Source of the DNA: a virus
Length of the DNA stretch: 25,450 nt
Virus record (IMG/VR): IMGVR_UViG_3300002460_000145
Span: 664-26,113 of that record
Strand: one strand, 5' to 3'
Shown: positions 1 to 7,237 of the stretch, in pieces
How the letters are laid out: each line of letters starts with the position of its first letter
How positions within the stretch are numbered: position 1 is the first letter of the stretch
The notes under the pieces: generated by a model
Told to the model about the DNA's origin: nothing
The model's database searches: none
Seen by the model: only the letters and a program-made list of their open reading frames with translations
Translations under genes and position numbers: made by a program

Positions 1-1462
1 TCCCATTGCCTTCAGGTGACGCCGCCGGTTCCAGCGTTTTCTCTCCGCCCTTGGGCGTGGGGATGCCAAACGCGTCGCGGACGAACTTCTCCGGGATCTT
101 CATCCCCAGTTTGGTGAAGCGGTCGAGGCCCATGCTGTAGGCGTTGATCAGCGCGGCATCGTATTTGGTGCTCTGAGCCGCCCCCTTCGACTGACCTGGC
201 TCGCCTTCACCTTCACCCTCACTGGCCGCGCCATTGCCTGCGGGAATCGATGCCTTCTTCGTCCAGCCCTCACCGTACTTCGAGCGCAGCGTGTCCTCGT
301 CGAGCTCGTAGCCCATGTCGTGGATGATCTTGTCGGTCTCGGCGACCGACTTGGTGTCTTCTTCTTCCTTCACCTGACGGTACACGGCGCAGGGCTCCAG
401 GCCGTTGAGTTCGCAGATCCACGCGATCAGCGTTTCGTTGAGCGTTTCGCTCAGCAGATCGCTGTCGGCCTGGGTCAGGTCCTGGCGCACGTTCTGCCGC
501 TCTTTTGATGCAGCTGCGAGCGCGCCGCCACCGGAGCCCGAGGGCTCCTGGCCGGTCAGCACCTCGGCGATCCATTCGTCCATGTAGCGCACGAGCTGCT
601 CTTGCGTGGTCACGTTGCCGGCCAGCTTGCTCTCTAGCAGCGCGATCTCCATGCCCTCGGGCGTGGCCAGGTAGCCGTCATTGCTCATGGCGCGCAGCGC
701 GTCCACCAGGGTGGCCTTTTCCTTCGGGCTCGCGTTGCGCGGGTATTTGCCGTGCGGCGTGGGCGAGCCGAAGCGGTCGTTGAGCTTGTTCCAGGCCACG
801 ATGCCCTTGCGCTTGAAGAACACCGGCCAGTACAGCTGCAGGCCCAGGCCCGTGCCATAGGGGTTGTCGTCTTCCTGGTTGACGCGGTGGACGATGAACT
901 TTCGCTCCGGTACCGGGATGCCCTTTTGCATGGCCTCGCGCGTGAGCATCTGCAGGCGGGGCGGGCTGTTCTCGTCGTCTTGCACGTAGACGAAGCGTTT
1001 CTGCGCGCGCTTGGGCACCCGCACCGGAGCCACCAGGTTGTTGCGAATCGTCCAGACGATCTCGGCGATCGCGTGGCCGGCCAGCAGCGCCTCCTGCATG
1101 TCGGAGCACAGCCGGTCGAACGCGAAGCCCTTCAGGATCTCGGTCAGTGTGAGCGCGTCGGCGCTGGCCTTGGCCGAGTTCTTCTCGCGCGGCTCCACCT
1201 GCCAGGCCTTGCCCACCAGGGCCAGCTGGCGCTTCTGCAGGCCGCTGAACACCTTGCCGTCACGGCGCAGGTCGCGGTACAGCTCCACGCCACCGTTGCC
1301 GCGCTCGATGAGCAGCGGGTCGTTGGTGCGCAGGATGCCCATGTAGGGCGCTTCGAAGGGATCGCGCAGGCGGTTGGCGAACTCGGCGGTGAGTTCGGGT
1401 GCGAGATCGGGTGTGATGCCCGACTTGCTGGCCTCGGCCGGTGGGGTCTTGGGCTTAGCCAT
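1..1462 (-). CDS. Portal protein, Mu gp29-like (DUF935), 3' end outside window
   Basis: This gene encodes the portal, the ring at the capsid vertex through which DNA is packaged. About 487 codons are visible and the reading frame runs off the left edge. The N-terminal part reads as the DUF935 family: after a short leader come RDPFEAPYMGILRTND, then a VELYRDLRRDGKVFSGLQKR stretch and KAWQVEP, the usual order in Mu gp29 relatives. The C-terminal part in view is Gly/Glu-rich and ends in a KTLEPAASPEGNG-like tail, so little may be missing. The ATG at 1462-1460 overlaps the end of the large terminase gene by 8 bases, which fixes the start. It is the last gene seen of the minus-strand lysis and packaging operon. 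In Mu the next gene would be the F/gp30 minor head protein, expected beyond the left edge. Confidence 0.93.
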   Translation of the reverse strand, partial: MAKPKTPPAEASKSGITPDLAPELTAEFANRLRDPFEAPYMGILRTNDPLLIERGNGGVELYRDLRRDGKVFSGLQKRQLALVGKAWQVEPREKNSAKASADALTLTEILKGFAFDRLCSDMQEALLAGHAIAEIVWTIRNNLVAPVRVPKRAQKRFVYVQDDENSPPRLQMLTREAMQKGIPVPERKFIVHRVNQEDDNPYGTGLGLQLYWPVFFKRKGIVAWNKLNDRFGSPTPHGKYPRNASPKEKATLVDALRAMSNDGYLATPEGMEIALLESKLAGNVTTQEQLVRYMDEWIAEVLTGQEPSGSGGGALAAASKERQNVRQDLTQADSDLLSETLNETLIAWICELNGLEPCAVYRQVKEEEDTKSVAETDKIIHDMGYELDEDTLRSKYGEGWTKKASIPAGNGAASEGEGEGEPGQSKGAAQSTKYDAALINAYSMGLDRFTKLGMKIPEKFVRDAFGIPTPKGGEKTLEPAASPEGNG

Positions 1463-3074
1463 GGACGAAATCTCCAAAATTTGAACTGCTCTCGCGCGGG
1501 TCTCCGCTCATAAATTCGATCGGGTAGCTCAGGTGCAAAGATGCAAACCAGCCCAAGGCCAGCATCACAGCGCTATCGCCGTGGCGCTGCAGATCGGGGT
1601 CTTTCAAGTCCGCGCGCCGGAGCTTGTTGATCATGGGAATGCCGTCGATCTCCTCGATTGCGCGCAAGTCCTGATCCATGTTGGCGTCTTGCGGGATGTC
1701 GATCATTCCGTCTTCAAAGCCCTGGATGAACTTGGGCATCCAAGTGCCGTACCAGCCCCGGTTCAACGTGACCTGGTGCACGTGGTCATGCCCGAACTCA
1801 TCAGCGGTTTCTTCCGCGAGTGACTCCCCGCTTCCGGTGGCGTCCATTGCCCCACCGCAGCGCTTAGGCAGCGCCTTGATCGCGTGCCAGGTGATCTGCT
1901 TTTGTTGGGCGTAGGGCACCTTGTGCATCTCGATGGACAGCACACACTGCCGCCGCATCGTTGCCGTGATGGCGTGTCCGCCCCAACTGGAAAAGTCACG
2001 GTGGCGCGCGTAGTCATGCGAGAACACGTGGCGTGTATCGGGGTCCAGCTGGGCCAGCATCGGATCGAGATAGCGCTTGATCCAGTCTTTCACCCATGCC
2101 TCGCGGGACTCGGGTGGGCGCCGCACAAAGTCATCATCCAGCGCCAATCGCAGAACCCGGGTTGCCGGCAGAGACATGGCCTGGTCGATCCAAACGCCAG
2201 GCAGGCAGACGCCATTGCCATCGCGAGGGATCGCGTCCAGCTCCTCGCGCATCGCAGCCTTGCGCACCCCGTAGGCATTGCGGATCTTGGCGTACCACTT
2301 CGCCTTTCCTTCGGCCGTTGGCTTTTCGCCCTTCATCCAGCACACGCGCTCGTATAGGCCGTTGGCCACCGCTGTGTCAAATGTGACCGTGACTACGATG
2401 GCGTCATCACCATAGCGCCCGGCCTCGATGTCTCGGCAGAACTGCGCGAACGGGTTCTTCTTGCCGTTGTGCGAGCTGATGACCGTGATCTGACCGCCCC
2501 AGATCAGCAGAGCGGAGGCCGCGTCCAGCACGTCTTGAACGTTCTGGTGGAAGGCTGCCTCGTCAATGACCACGTGGCCTTGCAGACCTCGGATATTGGC
2601 TGGCCGGCTGGACAGGGCGCAGACCTGAAATCCACTGGCAAAACGGATGCGATAGGCGGTGATGTGGCGCGTTTTTCCGGTCTCAGGGTCCTGGTCTTCA
2701 AACAGGAATTCTTCAATCCCAGAAACCTCGCCCTGCGCCTTCGCGATGGTCCGTGAGAAACGGGCGCAGTAGCCAATGGCCTCAAGGCCTTTTTCCTTCG
2801 TGTCACCGATGTAATAGACGTTGTCGCCACCAGCCTCTTTGCTGGCCGCAGCCACCAGCGTCTTGCGCAACATGACAGCGAAGGTGATCCCAGTGCGTCG
2901 CCCCTTGGGGATCGCGATGATCGACTGCTTCAGCGCCACCACCTGCCGCTGGTGCAGCATCAAAACGCCTTCTGCAACGGGGTTGAAGTTGGCCGGAATC
3001 TCGCGGGCGCGAGGCGGCAGTTCGTCCCACTCGACGATGCGAAGCGTGCTGGCGAGTGGTTTGACGCCGGCCAT
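1455..3074 (-). CDS. Terminase large subunit, Mu gp28-like
   Basis: This is the ATPase-nuclease motor that cuts and pumps phage DNA into the head, 539 aa and close to the family length. Visible motifs are a Walker A-like PKGRRTGIT around residues 56-64 with the atypical Arg-rich loop of Mu gp28 relatives, Walker B VVIDEAAF at 168-175, and a coupling motif TVISSHNGKKNPF at about 197-209. The C-terminal RNase H-like nuclease half shows MDATGSGE at 410-417 and RHGDSAVMLALG at 497-508, carrying the expected acidic residues. The ATG at 3074 overlaps the TGA of the gp27-like gene (ATGA), which indicates translational coupling. Mu-type terminases package by headful from an integrated copy, so host DNA is expected at the ends of packaged genomes. 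Nothing in the frame suggests decay. Confidence 0.95.
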   Translation of the reverse strand: MAGVKPLASTLRIVEWDELPPRAREIPANFNPVAEGVLMLHQRQVVALKQSIIAIPKGRRTGITFAVMLRKTLVAAASKEAGGDNVYYIGDTKEKGLEAIGYCARFSRTIAKAQGEVSGIEEFLFEDQDPETGKTRHITAYRIRFASGFQVCALSSRPANIRGLQGHVVIDEAAFHQNVQDVLDAASALLIWGGQITVISSHNGKKNPFAQFCRDIEAGRYGDDAIVVTVTFDTAVANGLYERVCWMKGEKPTAEGKAKWYAKIRNAYGVRKAAMREELDAIPRDGNGVCLPGVWIDQAMSLPATRVLRLALDDDFVRRPPESREAWVKDWIKRYLDPMLAQLDPDTRHVFSHDYARHRDFSSWGGHAITATMRRQCVLSIEMHKVPYAQQKQITWHAIKALPKRCGGAMDATGSGESLAEETADEFGHDHVHQVTLNRGWYGTWMPKFIQGFEDGMIDIPQDANMDQDLRAIEEIDGIPMINKLRRADLKDPDLQRHGDSAVMLALGWFASLHLSYPIEFMSGDPRESSSNFGDFVHG

Positions 3075-3619
3075 CAGCGAACACCGAGGAAGTCTTTGAT
3101 CCAGAAGTCCAATTGATCCTGGCTCATGCCCTGGGTCTTGGCGATCTTCTGCAGGTTGGCTTGCTGCTCTTCCAGCAGCTTGCGGCGCGCAGCCGCTTCG
3201 ACGGCCTCGCGCTCTTTGAGGCTCATGGTGCGGGCCTGCATCGCGGCGCGTGCGGCGCGGGCCAGCTCGGAAACCTCCTTGATCGAGATCTTGTCGTCGT
3301 TGTGCGCGTTCAGCGCCGCGTTCGTGGCCAGCGTGGTCACGGCCTGGGTCAGCAGCGCACCGGCCTTGTCGCCCATGCCTTCGCCGAGTTCGTCCACCAG
3401 GACGCCGGCCGCTGTCTCGATCTCGCGCATGCGCCCCACCATCTCGCCGAAACCCGCCTTGTAGCGGTGAATGCCCGAGCGGCTCACCTCCTCTTCGGGG
3501 TACTTTTCGCGCACCTTGGCGAGCAGCTCGTCCAGCGTGTGGCGGTCTTCGCGCAGCAGCTTCTCCAGGAACCGGCGCGCGGCCGGGTCCATGCGGGAGA
3601 CGGCAGACTTGCGGCCCAT
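3074..3619 (-). CDS. Terminase small subunit, Mu gp27-like (DUF3486)
   Basis: This 181-aa protein matches the DUF3486/Mu gp27 pattern. It opens with MGRKSAVSRMDP, followed by FLEKLLREDRHTLDELLAKVREKYP and SRSGIHRYKAGFGEM, a helix-turn-helix region expected to recognise the phage packaging site. The C-terminal half is helical and charged (roughly 115-160), ending in DQLDFWIKDFLGVR. The family role is to hand phage DNA to the large terminase. A longer frame extends upstream to 3673, but ATG 3619 is the family start and lies one base from the end of the gp26-like gene, so I chose it. The stop overlaps the large terminase start. Confidence 0.9.
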   Translation of the reverse strand: MGRKSAVSRMDPAARRFLEKLLREDRHTLDELLAKVREKYPEEEVSRSGIHRYKAGFGEMVGRMREIETAAGVLVDELGEGMGDKAGALLTQAVTTLATNAALNAHNDDKISIKEVSELARAARAAMQARTMSLKEREAVEAAARRKLLEEQQANLQKIAKTQGMSQDQLDFWIKDFLGVR

Positions 3620-3620
3620 C

Positions 3621-3911
3621 TCAGGCCCCCGGGCGCTTGACGCCAGGCACCACCGCGCGGCCCGCGGCCACATCGGCGCCGCGGGTGGTAAGGGTGGCGA
3701 TGTGCACGCTCTCGACTGCCTCCACCGTGACGAGTCCCTGCTCCTGCAACCAAGCCAGGTCGCCCTTGATCTGGTCGGTGCTGGGCTCGTGGCCGAAGCG
3801 CGACAGCAGGGTATGCAGCAGGAACGAATTCGTGCGGTAGGCCGGCAGATCGGACAGCACGCGCAGGATCACCAGGCGGCGGTCTTCGGTGAGGAAGTTG
3901 GCGAAGCTCAT
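3621..3911 (-). CDS. Mu gp26-like small winged-helix protein
   Basis: This 96-aa protein sits just before the gp27-like gene, where Mu carries gp26. The body reads as a winged helix: LTEDRRLVILRVLSDLPAYRTNSFLLHTLLSRFG, then TDQIKGDLAWLQEQGLV with a basic turn and a short beta-like tail VHIATLTTRGADVAAGR. Members of this phage family are conserved next to small terminases, but their function is not established. A packaging or DNA-binding role is inferred from position only. The ATG at 3911 overlaps the stop of the preceding gene (ATGA) and defines the start. Confidence 0.8.
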   Translation of the reverse strand: MSFANFLTEDRRLVILRVLSDLPAYRTNSFLLHTLLSRFGHEPSTDQIKGDLAWLQEQGLVTVEAVESVHIATLTTRGADVAAGRAVVPGVKRPGA

Positions 3912-4210
3912 TTTTGGTTCAGCAAAAAGCTCTCGACACGGTCCACGCTGCGCGTCAGCGGCTCGATGCGCGCGGCCACCGACTCGATGCCGCCGGCCAC
4001 GCGCTCGACCTTGGTCACCAGGTCGTGCAGCTGCTGCTGGCTCGGCACCTGGTCCATCTGCGCCTCCAGCGTCGTGATGCGGATGCGCAGCTCCATCATT
4101 TCTTGCGCGCTCGCCGACTGGCGGCCGATGATCCAGGCGTAGATACCGATCGCGGTGACCACGATCCATTGCATGGCTTGGAAAGAAAAACTCATGTCGG
4201 TCAAGTTCAT
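3908..4210 (-). CDS. Mu gp25-like membrane protein (DUF2730)
   Basis: This 100-aa protein has one N-terminal transmembrane segment (about residues 10-28, QAMQWIVVTAIGIYAWIIG) followed by a long amphipathic coiled coil with regular hydrophobic spacing (about 38-95, including ELRIRITTLEAQMD and VERVAGGIESVAARIEPL). This is the DUF2730 layout found in Mu gp25 and relatives. The function is unknown; a membrane-tethered coiled coil next to the lysis genes could help lysis or head assembly, which is inference. ATG 4210 overlaps the TGA of the zinc-finger gene, so the longer frame to 4273 is not needed. Confidence 0.82.
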   Translation of the reverse strand: MNLTDMSFSFQAMQWIVVTAIGIYAWIIGRQSASAQEMMELRIRITTLEAQMDQVPSQQQLHDLVTKVERVAGGIESVAARIEPLTRSVDRVESFLLNQK

Positions 4211-4452
4211 CGGGCTCTCGCTCCCTTGGTGGTTTTCTCGTGGCGCTCCTGACACGCCACGCAGTACTGACAACCCGGCACCGCCACCCGGCGCGCCTTG
4301 GGTATGGGCTGATCGCAGCCCGGTGCTTCACAGAACTCGGCCGAGTCGGCCACTGTCTTGCCCTGCAGCCCGGCGCGGAGCGCCTGGTCTCGCAGCGCAT
4401 CGGCGCGCATCTCGGCTTCGCGCTCGCTGGCGCGGTCGATGTCATCGGTCAA
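4207..4452 (-). CDS. TraR/DksA-type C4 zinc finger protein
   Basis: This 81-aa protein has an acidic, helical N-terminus (DDIDRASEREAEMRADALRDQAL) and a zinc finger with cysteines near residues 41, 46, 61 and 64 (FCEAPGCDQPIPKARR, then PGCQYCVACQERHE). That is the TraR/DksA layout; TraR-like proteins bind the RNA polymerase secondary channel and modulate promoters without DNA binding. Mu-like phages commonly carry one between the lysis and terminase genes. Here it may tune host or late phage transcription, an inference. Its start and stop both overlap neighbours by ATGA. Confidence 0.87.
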   Translation of the reverse strand: MTDDIDRASEREAEMRADALRDQALRAGLQGKTVADSAEFCEAPGCDQPIPKARRVAVPGCQYCVACQERHEKTTKGARAR

Positions 4453-4991
4453 TCGGCTGGCTCCGCTGGTGGCTGCTGCGCGTGCCAGTCGATCAGGGCG
4501 TTGAGCCGCTCGCGGCAGGTCTCGTGCTGCTGGCCGACGGCGACGGCCCAGGTGCCGATGTCGGTATCGGTGGCAGTGGCCCCACCTTCTGCAGCAGCTC
4601 CGGGCCCGGCCGCGGGCAGGCCGCCAGGGGCGGCGACGCTGAGACCCGGGGCGGTGTTGAGCACGCGCAGAGCGCGATCAGACAGGCAAGCGCGGCCAGC
4701 GGTCGAAGCTTTGATGGCATGGGTTTTCTCCTGGGCAAGGGTGGCGTTTGTGGCGACCTGGCGCAGCAGCTGGACGCCGAGCGCCTGGCTGCGGTCGGTG
4801 GCTTCTTGCAGGCGGGCAGCGCTGGCGATCGCGGCCTTGCGCAGCGTCTCTGCGTTGTCTTCCCGCAGACCTGCGTTTTCCATACGCAGATCGGCGATGT
4901 CGCCCTGCAGCGGGGCGCGGGCCAGTGGCCAAGTAGCTCCTGCCGCGATGGCTCCGGCCAGCAGGTAGGGGATGAGGCTGAGCCAGCTCAT
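4449..4991 (-). CDS. Rz: Rz-like inner-membrane spanin
   Basis: This 180-aa protein has one N-terminal membrane anchor (about residues 4-22, LSLIPYLLAGAIAAGATWP) and a periplasmic coiled coil (about 30-95, LRMENAGLREDNAETLRKA and following). The tail is low-complexity and rich in Ala, Gly and Pro, ending with a short helix. This is the inner-membrane spanin topology. Spanins join inner and outer membranes and fuse them in the last step of lysis of Gram-negative hosts. The strongest support is the nested Rz1-like lipoprotein gene in another frame. The long Ala/Pro tail covers the nested gene and probably reflects the dual coding. ATG 4991 overlaps the holin-like stop. Confidence 0.88.
   Translation of the reverse strand: MSWLSLIPYLLAGAIAAGATWPLARAPLQGDIADLRMENAGLREDNAETLRKAAIASAARLQEATDRSQALGVQLLRQVATNATLAQEKTHAIKASTAGRACLSDRALRVLNTAPGLSVAAPGGLPAAGPGAAAEGGATATDTDIGTWAVAVGQQHETCRERLNALIDWHAQQPPAEPAD
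4493..4720 (-). CDS. Rz1: Rz1-like outer-membrane spanin lipoprotein, nested in Rz
   Basis: This 75-aa lipoprotein is encoded wholly inside Rz in a different frame. It has a basic start (MPSKLRP), a hydrophobic core (LAALACLIAL) and a lipobox L-C-A-C with the lipidated cysteine at about residue 20. The short mature part is proline-rich (STPPRVSASPP, VGPLPPIP), as in lambda Rz1. ATG 4720 is preceded by AGGAG with 7 bases of spacing, so it is a better start than the TTG at 4738. The product would be sorted to the outer membrane and meet the Rz coiled coil across the periplasm. Confidence 0.87.
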   Translation of the reverse strand: MPSKLRPLAALACLIALCACSTPPRVSASPPLAACPRPGPELLQKVGPLPPIPTSAPGPSPSASSTRPAASGSTP

Positions 4992-5206
4992 GATTGGCTC
5001 CGGTCCAGATCAGGCTGGTCGAGCACACGCAAGACGATGATGGCCAGCGCCAGGCCACCCGACACCCAGGGCCACTTGTCCGCGGGCACCAGGGGCTGCA
5101 CCAGGGGCAGCACATCGGCCTGAATGCCGGACAGCACAGACAGCAGTACGGCCGCCTGCACAGACAGGAACCGCCAGGCCAGGCGGTAGTCGGGGATGAG
5201 CTTCAT
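4988..5206 (-). CDS. Putative holin / small lysis membrane protein
   Basis: This 72-aa protein has two hydrophobic segments (about residues 14-34, VQAAVLLSVLSGIQADVLPL, and 46-62, WVSGGLALAIIVLRVL) separated by a Pro-rich turn. It ends in a charged DQPDLDRSQS tail. Size, topology and position between the endolysin and the spanins fit a holin, which would release or activate the endolysin. It resembles small phage membrane proteins found in this position in other transposable phages, but I cannot name the holin class. ATG 5206 overlaps the endolysin TGA, and its TGA overlaps the Rz start, so the gene is coupled on both sides. Confidence 0.75.
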   Translation of the reverse strand: MKLIPDYRLAWRFLSVQAAVLLSVLSGIQADVLPLVQPLVPADKWPWVSGGLALAIIVLRVLDQPDLDRSQS

Positions 5207-5679
5207 ACGATGCCTCGCAGATACTGCGTGGGCATACCGCCACGGAAGCGCGCCGTGAGGCACTCGCGCCGGGGAATCTGCCCGGCCTCGGGTATGGCCA
5301 CGTGCACCCAGGTGCCTTCGAAGATCACCTGGTCAAACTGCAGGCCGCTGTCTCGGATGGCCTCGGCGATGGCTTTGGGCCGGCCATACTTCGGCGCGAT
5401 GAGGTCGGCCGCCAGGCCCTTGGTGTGGGCCGACGGGTAGGCGCCGCCCACCAGGTTGTTCACGGCCGGGCTGCGGTAGCCCGAGCTGACCAGGATCGGC
5501 GAGTTGAACAACAGGCCCCGGACCTGTTCCAGGAACAGGGCCAGACGCGCGAGATTGTCCAGCGCGGTGCCGACGGGCCGGTTGCTGAGACCAGCGCGGT
5601 CAGCGGCTTGGCTGACCGTCAACTCCGCGAGCGAGAAGTTGGGGCTGAGACGGTGTTCGAGGTGGTTGGACTGCGACAT
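5203..5679 (-). CDS. M15-family peptidase endolysin (D-Ala-D-Ala carboxypeptidase-like)
   Basis: This 158-aa protein has the zinc-peptidase pattern of family M15: SSGYRSPAVNNLVGG followed by SAHTKGLAADL, with His85 and Asp92, and a later WVHVAI with His126, giving the three metal ligands. Such phage enzymes cut peptide cross-links in peptidoglycan. No signal peptide is visible, so export would depend on the holin. It is the first gene of the minus-strand lysis and packaging operon. ATG 5679 has no Shine-Dalgarno; a GTG at 5688 is an alternative, but the ATG is at the same distance (44.5 bp) from the upstream dyad as in the head protease gene. I therefore prefer ATG 5679 and a leaderless message. 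Confidence 0.92.
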   Translation of the reverse strand: MSQSNHLEHRLSPNFSLAELTVSQAADRAGLSNRPVGTALDNLARLALFLEQVRGLLFNSPILVSSGYRSPAVNNLVGGAYPSAHTKGLAADLIAPKYGRPKAIAEAIRDSGLQFDQVIFEGTWVHVAIPEAGQIPRRECLTARFRGGMPTQYLRGIV

Positions 5680-5766
5680 GCACGGCACTGTGCCGCGCGC
5701 GCGCGAGGCCCGCTAAATGGCGCACGTCATTGTTTTCCGTGGGCCCTGGGCAGCGATCATCGGGGC
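5680..5766. promoter_or_regulatory. Divergent late control region with Mor-type dyad
   Basis: An imperfect 16-bp dyad AATGGCGCACGTCATT lies at 5716-5731 (centre 5723.5), with arms AATG/CATT and CG/CG matching. It is 44.5 bp from the endolysin ATG on the minus strand and 43.5 bp from the ATG at 5767 on the plus strand. On the minus side CACAGT stands just before the ATG (ACAGTG starts 12 bases upstream). On the plus side GATCAT occupies -12 to -7. Neither side has a canonical -35 or a Shine-Dalgarno. Mu Mor binds an imperfect dyad centred near -43.5, so a Mor-type activator site driving two leaderless transcripts is inferred. A short palindrome, CGGCAC-T-GTGCCG, lies at 5683-5695. Confidence 0.6.
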
Positions 5767-6105
5767 ATGAACACCCCTCATGAAGACCCCGGAACCTGGA
5801 CCCGGCGCATGCTCCAGGACCACCAGCGCGCGTTCACCGTGCCAGCCGTGCAGGCCGCGCCTGCGCCGGCAACGTTTGAGGAAGACGCCCGCCAGATGCT
5901 GGCCGACTGGTACCGCGTCATCCGCAGGAAATTTGCCGACGCGCCGCACGAGCCCACCGATTTTGGAAAGCGCTTCATCGAGAACGGCGCCGTGTGCATG
6001 TGGAACTGCGCACAGGACCTGGAGCGGCTGCTAGAGCGGCAGGCCGGGCAGGCCCCGCGTGATCTCGGCCTTGAGGTAGTCCAGCAAGACCCCAAAGGTC
6101 CATGA
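5767..6105 (+). CDS. Hypothetical late-type protein, 112 aa
   Basis: I do not recognise this protein. It has a disordered Pro/Ala-rich N-terminus (NTPHEDPGTW, VPAVQAAPAPATFEED) and a helical core (ADWYRVIRRKFADAP, then NGAVCMWNCAQDLERLLERQAG) with conserved-looking Trp and Cys residues. The frame is open further upstream to 5302, but that part runs antisense to the endolysin. ATG 5767 is the first sensible start and lies 43.5 bp from the dyad in the divergent control region. It is the only plus-strand gene between two minus-strand operons, and its last 75 bases overlap the end of the DUF2513-like gene tail to tail. An amino-acid-like composition and a matching promoter argue that it is real. 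Confidence 0.6.
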   Translation: MNTPHEDPGTWTRRMLQDHQRAFTVPAVQAAPAPATFEEDARQMLADWYRVIRRKFADAPHEPTDFGKRFIENGAVCMWNCAQDLERLLERQAGQAPRDLGLEVVQQDPKGP

Positions 6106-6387
6106 GCCTGCGGGCTTGATCACGTCGTCCTTGGCCTTCTGCCAGAGCGACGTGTCCTTGATCGCGTCGGCGAAATCCTGCCCTGCCCACGTCAGGCGCC
6201 ACACCACCGCCGCCGTGGTGCGCTGCTGCACCGCCTGCACCGCTGCGGTCACCAGGCCCGCCTCATCCAGCAGCCGCACGTGCTCGGCGAACACATCGGG
6301 TTCCAGGCCGTCCAGGCCACCCACGCCGCCCTTGGCTTCGCGCACCGCCAGCACGATCTGGCGGATCACATCCATGTCGCGCCTCAT
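6031..6387 (-). CDS. DUF2513-like protein
   Basis: This 118-aa protein starts MRRDMDVIRQIVLAVREA, the typical opening of DUF2513 proteins. It continues with FAEHVRLLDEAGLVTAA and a wing-like WRLTWAGQDFADAIKDTSLWQKAKD. The fold is expected to be a winged helix; the family occurs in prophages and mobile elements without an established function. ATG 6387 shares one base with the TGA of the preceding gene (TGATG), so it is coupled to the lysogeny unit and the longer frame to 6411 is not used. It is the last gene of the repressor transcript and converges on the plus-strand gene ending at 6105. I see no terminator between the two. Confidence 0.78.
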   Translation of the reverse strand: MRRDMDVIRQIVLAVREAKGGVGGLDGLEPDVFAEHVRLLDEAGLVTAAVQAVQQRTTAAVVWRLTWAGQDFADAIKDTSLWQKAKDDVIKPAGSWTFGVLLDYLKAEITRGLPGLPL

Positions 6388-6899
6388 CACTCCACCGCCC
6401 AGCCACCCCACTTGGCGTGGTTCTTGGTCCAGGCTTCATTCAGCTTGCCGTTGTGGATCTCGCACGCAGCCCTCTTGATCACATAGCCGCCGTACCCGTT
6501 GGTGGCGTGCAGGTCCATTGAAAACACGCGCTTCTCTTTGGTCAGGTTGGTGTAGTAGGCGCCATGGGGATCGCGCAGCAAGGGCCGGTACCAGGCCAGG
6601 CACATGTCGGCTTCGACTTCCAGGGGCGACTTCGCTGCGGGCCTGTTGCCTTGCGTGAGTGGTTGAGCTGGTGCCGTTGCAGGAGCGATCGCAGGTGCAT
6701 CAGCCGCAGGAGGAGGCGTCTGTGGTGGCGCCGCGCTGGCGCCCCGCCCGCTGGCCGGCCGCACCACCAGCGTCTCACCCTTGCCTGGGCAAGGCGCATC
6801 CTGGAACACCACCCGGCCGTCGATGGTGCACTTGTTGATCGCCCAGGCGGGTGACACCGCCAGGCAGGTGAGCGCGAGCAGCGCTGTTTTGATGTTCAT
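6387..6899 (-). CDS. Secreted DUF4124-like protein, candidate lysogenic-conversion gene
   Basis: This 170-aa protein has a clear signal peptide (MNIKTALLALTCLAVSPAWA, cut after about residue 20). A short Cys-containing module follows (INKCTIDGRVVFQDAPCPGKGE, residues 21-42) that resembles the DUF4124 domain of proteobacterial envelope proteins. A Pro/Ala linker (about 55-90) leads to a C-terminal domain with DMCLAWYRPLLRDPHGAYY and two more Cys. The protein should be periplasmic with one or two disulphides. Sitting behind the repressor, it would be made in the lysogen, so it may alter the host envelope. That role is inference; the domain function is unknown. Confidence 0.82.
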   Translation of the reverse strand: MNIKTALLALTCLAVSPAWAINKCTIDGRVVFQDAPCPGKGETLVVRPASGRGASAAPPQTPPPAADAPAIAPATAPAQPLTQGNRPAAKSPLEVEADMCLAWYRPLLRDPHGAYYTNLTKEKRVFSMDLHATNGYGGYVIKRAACEIHNGKLNEAWTKNHAKWGGWAVE

Positions 6900-7237
6900 G
6901 ACTTCCTCCTTGAATCGGATTTCTTCTGCACCACTTCGACATAGCGCCGCACCCGCAGCACCTGGCTCGGGCTCAGGTCCATCACCATGCGTGAGCCGAA
7001 CTCGCGCTGCATGAAGTTGAACACGGCCTCGGCGCTGGGGGAGCGGCGAATCAGGGCCAACAGCTCGCGCTGGGCGGGCGTGGTCAGCCCGGTCTGCGGC
7101 GTTGGCGCATGGTGGTGGTTGATCACCGTGAAGTTCCCGCCCACCTGACCCACCTGCACGTTCGACTTCCCTGTGACTTCTTGTTTTGGCAGCAGCTGGC
7201 TTAGCCAGGCCAGCAGCTGTTTGGGTAGCTCTTGCAA
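6896..7237 (-). CDS. Small lysogeny-operon protein with RHIM-like VQVG tetrad
   Basis: I do not recognise the family. The likely start is TTG 7237, with GAGG 8 bases upstream and 10 bases after the repressor stop; the frame stays open to 7306 inside the repressor gene. The 113-aa product has an amphipathic N-terminal helix (ELPKQLLAWLSQLLPK). A Gly/Asn-rich beta-type motif follows at about residues 25-40 (SNVQVGQVGGNFTVIN) with a His-rich turn, then a helical C-terminal domain (TPAQRELLALIRR, SPSQVLRVRRYVEVV) and a basic tail. The VQVG tetrad echoes the IQIG in the repressor tail. A partner of the repressor is plausible but unproven. It overlaps the next gene by ATGA. Confidence 0.68.
   Translation of the reverse strand: MQELPKQLLAWLSQLLPKQEVTGKSNVQVGQVGGNFTVINHHHAPTPQTGLTTPAQRELLALIRRSPSAEAVFNFMQREFGSRMVMDLSPSQVLRVRRYVEVVQKKSDSRRKS

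Noticed and set aside
752-1513. A plus-strand frame opposite the portal gene
   Set aside because: The portal frame has clear family motifs. The plus product is a mirror artefact without ribosome site.
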